A stretch of 64,000 nucleotides of DNA. Origin: Hyphomicrobiales bacterium (GTDB taxonomy: Bacteria; Pseudomonadota; Alphaproteobacteria; Rhizobiales; Beijerinckiaceae). The notes below the pieces were generated by a model. That model worked only from the letters and a program-made list of their open reading frames with translations. It had not been told where the DNA came from and searched no databases. The position numbers and the translations under genes were made by a program. Shown piece after piece: positions 34,876 through 42,281 of this stretch. The DNA is taken from contig UCLR01000011.1 in assembly GCA_900473415.1 (NCBI GenBank), positions 53,383 through 117,382 on the forward strand, read 5' to 3'. Positions within the stretch are counted from its first letter, which is position 1; every line of letters starts with the position of its first letter.

Positions 34876-35694
34876 ATGACCGCCAGCCAGGCCGCGCCGA
34901 CTTACGACGTCTTCGCGATCAAGTACGCGACGAACCCCAATCGCACCCGCGGCCATAACTTCATCAAGGATGCCGATCCGCTGGCGCCGCTCACGATGGA
35001 TTTCTTCTCGTGGGTGATCATCGGCGACGGCAAGGCCTTCGTCGTGGATACGGGCATGGCGCCGGAAAAGGCCGCGCGTCACGGGCATCAGTTCATAGCG
35101 AGCCCGGTCGAAACGCTGAAAAAGCTCGGTGTCGATCCGGCCTCCGTGGACACCGTGATCATGACCCATCTCCACTATGACCACACCGGTCACACCGAGC
35201 ATTTCCCGAACGCCAAGTTCCTGCTGCAGGCCGAGGAAATGGCTCACGTCACCGGCCCTTATATGGAGACCCCCTTCTTCCGGCACGCCTATGAAGTCGA
35301 CGAGCTCCAGAAGTTCGTCGGCTATCTCCATGGCGGGCGATTGAAGCTGCATGGCCGGGACCACACGGTGGCCGATGGCATTTCGGTTCACTGGGTCGGC
35401 GGCCATACGGCAGGGCAGGAGGTCGTCCGTGTCCGCACGAAGCGTGGCTGGGTCGTGCTCGCCTCTGATGCCCTCCACTATGAGGAGGAGCTGACGCGGG
35501 GCGTTCCGTTCGCGATCGTCTTCAGCATCGCGGACATGATCAAGTCGCATGAGCGGATCCGTGAGTTGGCAGACAGCGACGATCACGTCGTGGCCGCCCA
35601 CGACCCGAAGGTGCTCGACCTCTATCCTGCTGCGTCTCCGGAGCTGGCCGGGCTTGCCGTGAAAGTCGATGAGGCTCCGAACCGGCGCATGTGA
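34876..35694 (+). CDS. MBL-fold metallohydrolase (lactonase-like)
   Basis: A 272-residue metallo-beta-lactamase-fold enzyme. The zinc motif HxHxDH is MTHLHYDHTGH, with His98, His100, Asp102 and His103; further ligands are in GGHTAGQE, ASDALHY and AAHDP. The arrangement fits N-acyl-homoserine-lactonase-like hydrolases that open lactones or esters. It lies 11 bases after livF, so it probably processes the imported compound, for instance by lactone opening. Quorum quenching is possible but unsupported by context. Confidence 0.87.
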   Translation: MTASQAAPTYDVFAIKYATNPNRTRGHNFIKDADPLAPLTMDFFSWVIIGDGKAFVVDTGMAPEKAARHGHQFIASPVETLKKLGVDPASVDTVIMTHLHYDHTGHTEHFPNAKFLLQAEEMAHVTGPYMETPFFRHAYEVDELQKFVGYLHGGRLKLHGRDHTVADGISVHWVGGHTAGQEVVRVRTKRGWVVLASDALHYEEELTRGVPFAIVFSIADMIKSHERIRELADSDDHVVAAHDPKVLDLYPAASPELAGLAVKVDEAPNRRM

Positions 35695-35842
35695 CCGGCG
35701 TGGCCACCGCTCCGCCTGAGGAGCCACAAGATGTCCAGTCTCGGCGATCCTCCGAGGCTGGCAGAGCACCAAGATCGCCGGGTACTCAGCCGAGCGGTTC
35801 GAGACCTGAGCGTCTCCAACATACAAACCGGGAGGAATCGCA

Positions 35843-36826
35843 TTGTTCACGCGCGTTAAGGCGGCCCTGGCCGCCGCTGCATTCGGCCTGGTCCTGGCAA
35901 GCCCTTCCCTGAGCTTTGGGCAATCGGCCGATTCCAGGCCGGTCACGATCATCGTCCCGTACTCGGCGGGCTCGGCCTCGGATATCCTCGCCCGACGGGT
36001 GGCCGAGGGCATGGCGAAAGCCCTGAACAGCCCCTTCATCGTCGAAAACGTCGTGGGCGCCGGGGGGATCGTCGGCACGTTGAGGGCTCAGAAGGCCGTG
36101 GCTGACGGGCGCACTCTGCTGATCGGCACCCAGGGCACGCACCTGATGAACAAATACATCTACAAGGCGCTCAAATACGATCCCGACAAGGACTTCGTCC
36201 CTGTCGTCAATCTGGTCTCATATCCAAATCTCATCCTCGTGCCGAAATCACTCAACGTGAAGACGCTGGCGGATTTCGTCGCTCTGGCGAAGTCCCGAGC
36301 GGCGGAGAAGCGGCCGCTGAACTATGGCTCCGGCGGGGCAGGCTCCTCGTCGCATCTGGGTGCGGAACTGCTGAAGCTCGAGGCCGGGATCGATCTCGCC
36401 CATGTGCCCTATAAGGCCATCGCCGATACGACCTCCGACATCATGGGCGGCCGGCTGGATGTGATCTTCGGCAGCGTGAGCACATTCGCACCCTTCGTCG
36501 CGAACGGCGATCTGGTGGCGCTCGCGATCACTTCGGCGGCGCGGTCGCCAATTCTGCCCAACATCCCGACTATCGGAGAGCTGGGCTATCCGGCGGCCGA
36601 ATTCTCGGCCTGGAACGGCCTGTTCGCGCCGGCAGCCACCCCCGGCCCGACGATCGACAAGCTGCGGGAGGCCGCGGTTCAGGCAACGGTTGCCGCCCGA
36701 CAGACCTTCTCGGCAGAAGGCACCTATGTCGAGGCGGATTCTCCGGTCAAGTTCAAGGAGTATATCGGGCGCGAGGGGCAGAAGTGGGAGCCCGTCATCC
36801 GCAAGCTCAACATCGTCCTCGATTGA
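35843..36826 (+). CDS. Tripartite tricarboxylate transporter (Bug family) binding protein
   Basis: The product has 327 residues from TTG 35843, preceded by GGGAGGAATC. The signal peptide is about residues 1-28 (VLASPSLSFGQ). Bug-family features include PVTIIVPYSAGSASDILARRVAEGM near the mature N-terminus and YGSGGAGSSSHLGAELLKLEAGIDLAHVPYKA. Family members bind carboxylates such as citrate, glutarate or aromatic acids for TctAB-type permeases. No tctA/tctB gene is in the window, so it is an orphan, as is common. A strong terminator follows the gene. Confidence 0.9.
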   Translation: MFTRVKAALAAAAFGLVLASPSLSFGQSADSRPVTIIVPYSAGSASDILARRVAEGMAKALNSPFIVENVVGAGGIVGTLRAQKAVADGRTLLIGTQGTHLMNKYIYKALKYDPDKDFVPVVNLVSYPNLILVPKSLNVKTLADFVALAKSRAAEKRPLNYGSGGAGSSSHLGAELLKLEAGIDLAHVPYKAIADTTSDIMGGRLDVIFGSVSTFAPFVANGDLVALAITSAARSPILPNIPTIGELGYPAAEFSAWNGLFAPAATPGPTIDKLREAAVQATVAARQTFSAEGTYVEADSPVKFKEYIGREGQKWEPVIRKLNIVLD

Positions 36827-36866
36827 TCGGACGGTCCGGCTAACATTTACCGGAACGCATGCAAGC

Positions 36867-36906
36867 AATAGCGCGAGAGGATCCTCCTCTCGCGCTATTT
36901 TTTTCT
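36867..36906 (+). terminator. Strong intrinsic terminator
   Basis: A 15-bp perfect stem (left arm AATAGCGCGAGAGGA, 36867-36881) with a 3-base loop runs directly into TATTTTTTTCT. It ends the transcript of the FAD-dehydrogenase/Liv/MBL/Bug genes. The A-rich left flank means it may also stop minus-strand transcripts from the lyase gene. Confidence 0.92.
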
Positions 36907-36983
36907 GATGGGCTACTCGCCGGAGGCTTCAGCGCCGGTGATCGATCCCGCCGATTGGGTGGCGCTCATGAAAGCGGCCCGCG

Positions 36984-37853
36984 CTAGCGGACGAAGCGCT
37001 CCTGCCAAGCGATCATTTCTTCGGTTCGATCGAGCTTCCTCAGCAGGGCGTCCGGCGCCGACGCGGCGAGCAGGCCATCGACGGACTCCATGGCTCGCAA
37101 ACTCTCATACGCGTCGGCGATGGCCTTCACGGCCATGCGGTAGGGCAGATGCGGCAAGAAGCGAATACGGACCTTGGCGCTCTCCAGCAGCGCTGCGTCC
37201 CTGATCACCTCGGGCGCCAACCCCAGCACGAAAATCGGCAGATCCGTGGACGAGGCGATATCGGCAAAATCCCCGGCGCCGTTGGGCAATTCGGGGAACA
37301 TCAGCGCTTGGGCGCCTGTCTGCGAATATGACTTCAGGCGCCTGAGCGCTTCGTCGCGCGGCAGTTCGGAGAGTGCGCTCGTGCGAGCCACGATCACGGT
37401 GTCCGGATCGCGCCTGGCGGCCACGGCCGCTCTCAGCTTGCCCACCTGCTCTTCCTCGGACAGCATCAGCGAGTGACGGCGCTCCGCCTGGCCGAAGCAT
37501 TGCGGAACCGCATTGTCCTCGATCTCGATCGCGCAGGCGCCCGCCGCTTCCAGTTCGCGAACGGTGCGCGCCACATTCAGCGCATTGCCACCTCCGTCGT
37601 CGGCATCGACGATCAGGCAACTCTCGCTCATGCGGCCGATGCGCTGACAGAGGTCAACGAGGTCGCTCATATTGGTCAGGTTGACTGCGTCCGGAACCGC
37701 CAGATTCGCAAATTTCCCGAAGGAGCCTGACAGCTTGGCGACTTCCCAGCCTTGCATATCGGCAATGCGGGCGGACAGCGGATCGAATATTGGCGCAGCC
37801 GCCGTACAGGCCTGGCGCTGAATCAGTTTCTGGAATTTCTGACGAGCTATCAT
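36984..37853 (-). CDS. Oxaloacetate-decarboxylase-like protein, ICL/PEP-mutase superfamily
   Basis: A 289-residue alpha/beta barrel started at 37853; the frame extends 31 residues further without support. Segments FDPLSARIADMQGWEVAKLSG, VDADDGGGNALNVARTVREL and AIEIEDNAVPQCFG match the PA4872-type oxaloacetate decarboxylase subgroup. The isocitrate-lyase Cys motif (KKCGH) is absent, so it is not a typical isocitrate or methylisocitrate lyase. The usual Asp-His-Gly of the metal site (DADHGYGN) reads DADDGGGN here. It probably decarboxylates a 2-oxo-dicarboxylate such as oxaloacetate or a methyl derivative. It is the last gene of the mct-mcd operon. Confidence 0.78.
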   Translation of the reverse strand: MIARQKFQKLIQRQACTAAAPIFDPLSARIADMQGWEVAKLSGSFGKFANLAVPDAVNLTNMSDLVDLCQRIGRMSESCLIVDADDGGGNALNVARTVRELEAAGACAIEIEDNAVPQCFGQAERRHSLMLSEEEQVGKLRAAVAARRDPDTVIVARTSALSELPRDEALRRLKSYSQTGAQALMFPELPNGAGDFADIASSTDLPIFVLGLAPEVIRDAALLESAKVRIRFLPHLPYRMAVKAIADAYESLRAMESVDGLLAASAPDALLRKLDRTEEMIAWQERFVR

Positions 37854-37964
37854 GAAAGGCGCTCCTCTAAACGGCTCTAAGCGTTGATCGCATTGACGTG
37901 CGAGGTCGTCGAAGGCTGACGGAGGCGAACCGAGCGCCTCGCGCAATCCAGACCGGGTGCGTGG

Positions 37965-39641
37965 CTAGTTCGATGATTTGGACATCAAGCCCCTGCCGAT
38001 GACGTGAGCCTGAATTTCGGCCGCCCCCTCGAATATGTTGAGGATTCGCGCGTCGCAGAGCACGCGGCTGATCTCATACTCGAGCGCGTATCCATTCCCG
38101 CCGTGGATCTGGAGACTGTTGTCCGCATTGGTCCAGGCGATTCGGGCGGCAAGCAGCTTCGCCATGCCGGCTTCCACGTCGCAGCGCCGCTCGAGATCCT
38201 TCTGTTGAGCGGCGTAGTAGGTGATCGATCTCGCAGCCAGGATTTCAGCGATCATCAGGGCGAGCTTGTCGGAAACCCGCGGGAACCGATTGAGGGGCTC
38301 GCCGAACTGCTTCCGCTCTTCGGAGTAGCGCCATCCCAGCTCGAAGGCGCGCCAGGCGACGCCCAGCGCGCGAGCCGCGGTCTGGATTCGCGCGCCCTCG
38401 AACGTCTGCATGAGTTGCTTGAACCCGGCGCCTTCCACGTCGCCGAGCAAACCCTCTGCAGGGACGGGCAGGTCGTTGAGGGAGAGCTCGTACTCGCGCA
38501 TGCCGCGATAGCCCAGGACGGGAATCTCGCCTCCGGACAGGCCCTCGTCCGGGAAGGGATCGCCCTCGGTCCCGCGGGTCTTGGGCACCAGGAACATCGA
38601 CAGGCCCTTGTAGCCCGGCGCAGACGGATCGCTGCGCGCCAGGACCGTCATCAGGTCGCTCCTGGAGGCATGCGTGATCCAGGTCTTGTTTCCGGTGAGG
38701 CGCCATGTGCCGTCGGCCGTCTTGGTCGCGCGGGTCTTCAGCCCCGCGAGATCCGACCCGGTGTCAGGCTCCGTGAAGACGGCGGTGGGCAGGACGGAAC
38801 CGCAGGCAATGGCCGGCAGCCATTGCTCCTTTTGCGCGGCGCTGCCCGCGATCGTGATCAATTCACCGGCAATCTCGGAGCGCGTACCGAGGGAACCGGC
38901 TGCAATCCAGCCGCGACTGAGCTCCTCGGTGATCACGCACATCGCGCTCTTGCCGAGGCCCAGCCCGCCGTGCTCGGGCGAAATGCACACGCCGAAAGTG
39001 CCCATCTCGGCCAGCTCGGCAATGATGCCGTCCGGGATCAGCTCGTCCTTCAGGTGCCAGGCATGTGCGTTCGGGGTGATGCGCTCGAGCGTGAAGCGGC
39101 GATACTGTTCCCTGATCAGATCGAGCGTCTCGTCCCCCAAGCGCTCGCTGAGCGTATCGCCCTCCCGATAGGCCGCGATCAGCCGCTCCCGATTGTCGCG
39201 ACTGTTCCCATGCTTCAGCAGCTCGGCCACGGCCGGCACGGAACTCAGCTCCGCGGCGCATGCCTCCAGGCCGAGCTCGGCTGGCCGGACGATCTCGTTC
39301 TGGCTCATGGGAATGCCATGGACCAGCTGGTTTAGGTATTCGCCGAACACGATCTGCACCGAGAGCCTGTCGAAGGCGGTGAGTTCGCCCCGGCTGTGCA
39401 ACCCGACCGCCCAGTCGGCCACCTGGACAAGAGACTCCGCGACGGTTGCGATCCAGGCCAGCCCGTGAACCTCCCGCTGACAGCGGTTGGCGACCTTGGA
39501 TTCCAGCACGCCTTCCGGGGCCAGCTGGTTGGAGACCGCGCGTATGGCCCGCATCCGAAAAGTCGCGGCGCCGTTGGCGGCTTCGACGACGGAACGAAGC
39601 TGAGGATCCAGCTTATCAAGATCGATGCTTGCGGCGGACAT
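37965..39641 (-). CDS. mcd: Methylsuccinyl-CoA dehydrogenase-like acyl-CoA dehydrogenase
   Basis: A 558-residue flavoprotein, about 160 residues longer at the N-terminus than ordinary acyl-CoA dehydrogenases, which is the architecture of Mcd. The N-terminal extension contains [21 protein letters not shown], nearly the Mcd hallmark. The FAD and substrate regions include [29 protein letters not shown] and [15 protein letters not shown]. The catalytic Glu sits in [10 protein letters not shown]. Mcd oxidises (2S)-methylsuccinyl-CoA to mesaconyl-C1-CoA, normally in the ethylmalonyl-CoA pathway. Here it lies 24 bases after a mesaconyl-CoA isomerase gene, pointing to a dedicated catabolic copy. Confidence 0.8.
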   Translation of the reverse strand: MSAASIDLDKLDPQLRSVVEAANGAATFRMRAIRAVSNQLAPEGVLESKVANRCQREVHGLAWIATVAESLVQVADWAVGLHSRGELTAFDRLSVQIVFGEYLNQLVHGIPMSQNEIVRPAELGLEACAAELSSVPAVAELLKHGNSRDNRERLIAAYREGDTLSERLGDETLDLIREQYRRFTLERITPNAHAWHLKDELIPDGIIAELAEMGTFGVCISPEHGGLGLGKSAMCVITEELSRGWIAAGSLGTRSEIAGELITIAGSAAQKEQWLPAIACGSVLPTAVFTEPDTGSDLAGLKTRATKTADGTWRLTGNKTWITHASRSDLMTVLARSDPSAPGYKGLSMFLVPKTRGTEGDPFPDEGLSGGEIPVLGYRGMREYELSLNDLPVPAEGLLGDVEGAGFKQLMQTFEGARIQTAARALGVAWRAFELGWRYSEERKQFGEPLNRFPRVSDKLALMIAEILAARSITYYAAQQKDLERRCDVEAGMAKLLAARIAWTNADNSLQIHGGNGYALEYEISRVLCDARILNIFEGAAEIQAHVIGRGLMSKSSN

Positions 39642-39665
39642 CCGAAATTCCCGAGTGATTGGCTT

Positions 39666-40886
39666 TCAGGCAGAGGCGACGGTTCCGAGATCGTGCAGTT
39701 TTGCGATCTCGCCGCCGGTCAGGCCCAAGACGTCCGACAGGACCTCTTCCGTGTGCTCTCCGAGTCTCGGAGCGCGAACCGGATGTTGCCGCGCGACGCC
39801 AGAAAACGCGGTCGCGCTGCCCGGTGTCAGATAGGTAAAGCCGCTGGGATGCTCGACCTGTGAGAAGATCGGGTTCTCACTGGCGAATTCCGGGTCCTCG
39901 TCCAGCGCCTCCTTGAGGTCGCGATAAAGGGACCAGCAGACGCCGAGCTCGTCGAAATGGCGGGTGAGCTCAGCATAGGGTCGCGACCGGATCTCCCCCT
40001 CCACCAGAGCGAAGAGTTCGTCGCGATGGATGAACCGGTTCCCTTCATCGCTCTTGAACGAGACGCCGTGCTTGTCCTCGATCTGTTTGATCGCGGCCTC
40101 GATATCGAGCGCGCGGACGAGGCTCGACCATTGCCCCTCCGTGATGGCGACAACCATGATCCGCTCGCCGTCGGCGGTGAGAAAGTCGCGTCCGAAAGCA
40201 CCGTAGAGCGCGTTCCCGTATCGCGGCCTGCTGCTCTGCTGAACGGTCGCTTCGGCGATCTGGCCGAGATGACCTACGGTCGATGTCGCGAGATCGAAAA
40301 GCGGCAGCCGAATCTCCTGTCCGTCTCCCGTCGCTCGCCGATGGCGCTCGGCCGCCAGAAGCGCGAAGGTCGCATGCGAGCCCGCGAGCAGGTCCCATGC
40401 GGGCAGGACGTGATTGACCGGTTCGGTCCCCAGCGAGGCTGGGCCAGTCATCGAAGGCAGGCCGACGGCGTTGTTCACCGTGTAGTCGACCGCTTGTCGC
40501 CCGCTCGCATGGCCCATGACCCGCACGGTGATCAGGTCGGGTCGCTGTGCTGCCAGGCGCTCATGCGCCAGAAAGCCGGAAACCGGAAAGTTCGTCAGGA
40601 AAAGCCCTGCGCCTGGGCCGGGGGCGGCAATGATTCGCGTGGCGAGTTCCCGTCCCCGCGGCTGGCGCAGATCGATCGCGACCGACTTCTTGCCCTTGTT
40701 CAGACCTTCCCAGAAGAAGCTTGAGCCGGCGTCCGATTTTGGCCAGCGCCGGAAATCCGGGCCGCCTCCGATCGTGTCGAGGCGAATGACCGTCGCACCG
40801 AGCTGGGCCAGATGCAGCCCGCAGGACGGGGCTGCAACGAATGACGACGCCTCGACGACCCTCAGATCAGACAACAGCGAATGCAT
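39666..40886 (-). CDS. mct: Mesaconyl-CoA C1-C4 CoA transferase (2-methylfumaryl-CoA isomerase)-like
   Basis: A 406-residue CaiB/class III CoA-transferase started at 40886. It is closer to Chloroflexus Mct than to general CaiB proteins: VVEASSFVAAPSCGLHLAQLG, then IGGGPDFRRWP, GLNKGKKSVAIDLR, DYTVNNAVGLPSMTGP, VNHVLPAWDLLAG, YGAFGRDF and the C-terminal LGEHTEEVLSDVLGL. The catalytic Asp is Asp165 in PAWD. Mct moves CoA within mesaconyl-CoA from C1 to C4. It is first in a minus-strand operon with mcd and the decarboxylase-like gene, and divergent from the aldolase gene. The identification is from remembered family sequence. Confidence 0.8.
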   Translation of the reverse strand: MHSLLSDLRVVEASSFVAAPSCGLHLAQLGATVIRLDTIGGGPDFRRWPKSDAGSSFFWEGLNKGKKSVAIDLRQPRGRELATRIIAAPGPGAGLFLTNFPVSGFLAHERLAAQRPDLITVRVMGHASGRQAVDYTVNNAVGLPSMTGPASLGTEPVNHVLPAWDLLAGSHATFALLAAERHRRATGDGQEIRLPLFDLATSTVGHLGQIAEATVQQSSRPRYGNALYGAFGRDFLTADGERIMVVAITEGQWSSLVRALDIEAAIKQIEDKHGVSFKSDEGNRFIHRDELFALVEGEIRSRPYAELTRHFDELGVCWSLYRDLKEALDEDPEFASENPIFSQVEHPSGFTYLTPGSATAFSGVARQHPVRAPRLGEHTEEVLSDVLGLTGGEIAKLHDLGTVASA

Positions 40887-41373
40887 CACCGCGCCTCGAT
40901 GGGGAGCGCGGCAAGCGTTCCGTAGCCGTCGTCGAGGCGGTCGCGGCCAAGCCGGTTCATGGGCTGAGCGGAATGTCCTTGGATTGCCTGCGAAGGCCGC
41001 ATGCCTTCCTCCGTGATCGGCCGATGGCGCCTGCTGGCGTCCGATGCGGCACTTGCTCGATTGGCTGCGTTTCCCGCCGGCTTGGCGCCGGTCGAATTTC
41101 GTTGGAAGCGGCGCATCTTTATTCTTGAATTCAAAATTCAGCAAGAGAATAATGCGGCGAATTCGGGCGGTGCTGCGCCGCCGGCAATCGGGGGTAGGGT
41201 CAAGAGTGACGGAACCTTGAGGGGCCTTCGTCGACGCGGTGCGACTTGCGCAGGTCAAGCGCGAGCCCGTTGCCTGCGTCGAGCAGGCCGCCTGCCGCCG
41301 GTGCCTTTCGTCGCGCCTGCGAAAGGGCGGTGGTGAAAATCTGCGAGAAAAATCGCTATCTAGGGAGCTTGCT
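40887..41373. other. Divergent intergenic region between mct and the aldolase gene
   Basis: About 490 bases without a supported gene. It holds the promoter/operator at 41125-41153 driving the aldolase gene and presumably the mct promoter on the other strand, though no convincing -10/-35 pair is seen for mct. The DNA from 41110 to 41160 is markedly AT-rich against its surroundings. Open frames at 41001-41336 have no protein-like composition. Confidence 0.6.
41125..41153 (+). promoter_or_regulatory. Promoter with perfect IclR-type palindrome
   Basis: The -35 TTGAAT (41125-41130), a 17-base spacer and the -10 AATAAT (41148-41153) overlap TGAATT-CAA-AATTCA (41126-41140), a perfect 6-bp-arm palindrome. 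The end of the spacer and the -10 (CAAGAGAATAAT) are nearly identical in two other promoters of this region. The leader to the aldolase start is about 210 bases. Confidence 0.7.
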
Positions 41374-42039
41374 ATGTCGGCGGATGTGATCGGAAAAGAA
41401 ATTCTGGCTGAGTACGAAAAACTCAGCTCGTCGATTATTTCGGATTCATTGGATGCTATTGGAATCCACGGGACGATCAACGACATCGTCACGCAGGTCC
41501 CGGGTACGAAGATGTGCGGACCGGCCTACACCGTGCAGTATTCCATTTCCGAGTCGACGCTCGGCAGGTTCGCTGATTTTCTTGACGACGTTCCCGAGGG
41601 AGCGATCTGCGCCATCAACAACCGCGGCCGGACCGAAATGTCCGTCTGGGGGGACACCCTGTCGCTCTATGCCGTCCGTCATGGTTTCGCCGGCACGATC
41701 ATCGACGGCGTTTGCCGGGACATCGATGGCACGCGGTCGCTGAACTATCCGATGTTCAGCCGCGGCACCTTCATGCGGACCGGCAAGAACCGGATCGGCG
41801 TCGAGAGCACCCAGCTGCCGATTACATTGGGCAGCGTCACGGTTCACCCGGGGGACCTCATTTTCGCGGATGACACCGGCGCGGTGGCCGTCCCGAAAGC
41901 ACGAATCCAGGAAGTGCTCGAGATCGCCAAGGGCATCGTTGCTCGTGACGACGCGTGCGTCGCCGCGATCGAAGCCGGGAAGTCGATCGCCGACGTATGG
42001 GCGGCGGGAGCGCAGGCGAAGGCTGCCCTGAGCCGATAG
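41374..42039 (+). CDS. RraA-like aldolase/decarboxylase (HMG aldolase type)
   Basis: A 221-residue protein; the ATG at 41374 follows AGGGAG. It belongs to the RraA-like family: MCGPAYTV early, AICAINNRGRTEMSVWGD in the middle, the metal/active-site IIDGVCRDIDGTR (Arg-Asp pair near residue 119) and GDLIFADDTGAVAVP near the C-terminus. The catalytic members split 4-hydroxy-4-methyl-2-oxoglutarate into two pyruvates or decarboxylate oxaloacetate. RNase E inhibition is a property of a different, non-catalytic branch. Its own operator-bearing promoter places it in the IclR regulon. Confidence 0.85.
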   Translation: MSADVIGKEILAEYEKLSSSIISDSLDAIGIHGTINDIVTQVPGTKMCGPAYTVQYSISESTLGRFADFLDDVPEGAICAINNRGRTEMSVWGDTLSLYAVRHGFAGTIIDGVCRDIDGTRSLNYPMFSRGTFMRTGKNRIGVESTQLPITLGSVTVHPGDLIFADDTGAVAVPKARIQEVLEIAKGIVARDDACVAAIEAGKSIADVWAAGAQAKAALSR

Positions 42040-42162
42040 GCGGCAATCGCGCCGCGACGAGACGCTGAACCGGTCAAGGAGGGGCGCATCGCACCCTCCG
42101 TGACCGAGTCCGCCCTGGATCTGCTTGCGGGCGGAGCGGCGCTCGCTGCTGTCGAATTCCTA

Positions 42163-42198
42163 TTGAAATGAAAATTCATCTAGAGAATAATCATTTCA
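42163..42198 (+). promoter_or_regulatory. Promoter and operator, E1 gene
   Basis: TTGAAA (42163-42168), a 17-base spacer and AATAAT (42186-42191) form the core. The operator TGAAAT-GAA-AATTCA (42164-42178) matches the palindrome at five of six arm positions. In addition TGAAATGA (42164-42171) and TCATTTCA (42191-42198) form a perfect 8-bp inverted repeat that brackets the whole promoter. It lies 103 bases before the start codon. Confidence 0.7.
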
Positions 42199-42281
42199 AC
42201 CATCCGCTAGCTTCGAGAGCGCGGGCTCAGCGCCGCTTTGACCAGTCGCCGCCGCTTGAGGGACACTGAGGGCCTATCTCA

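Noticed and set aside
34876..35694. MBL hydrolase as a dedicated quorum-quenching lactonase
   Set aside because: The fold allows it, but co-transcription with a nutrient importer points to a catabolic lactone or ester; no quorum-sensing genes are nearby.
41001..41336. A possible gene between mct and the aldolase gene
   Set aside because: Low-quality composition, no ribosome site, and it runs through the AT-rich promoter/operator.
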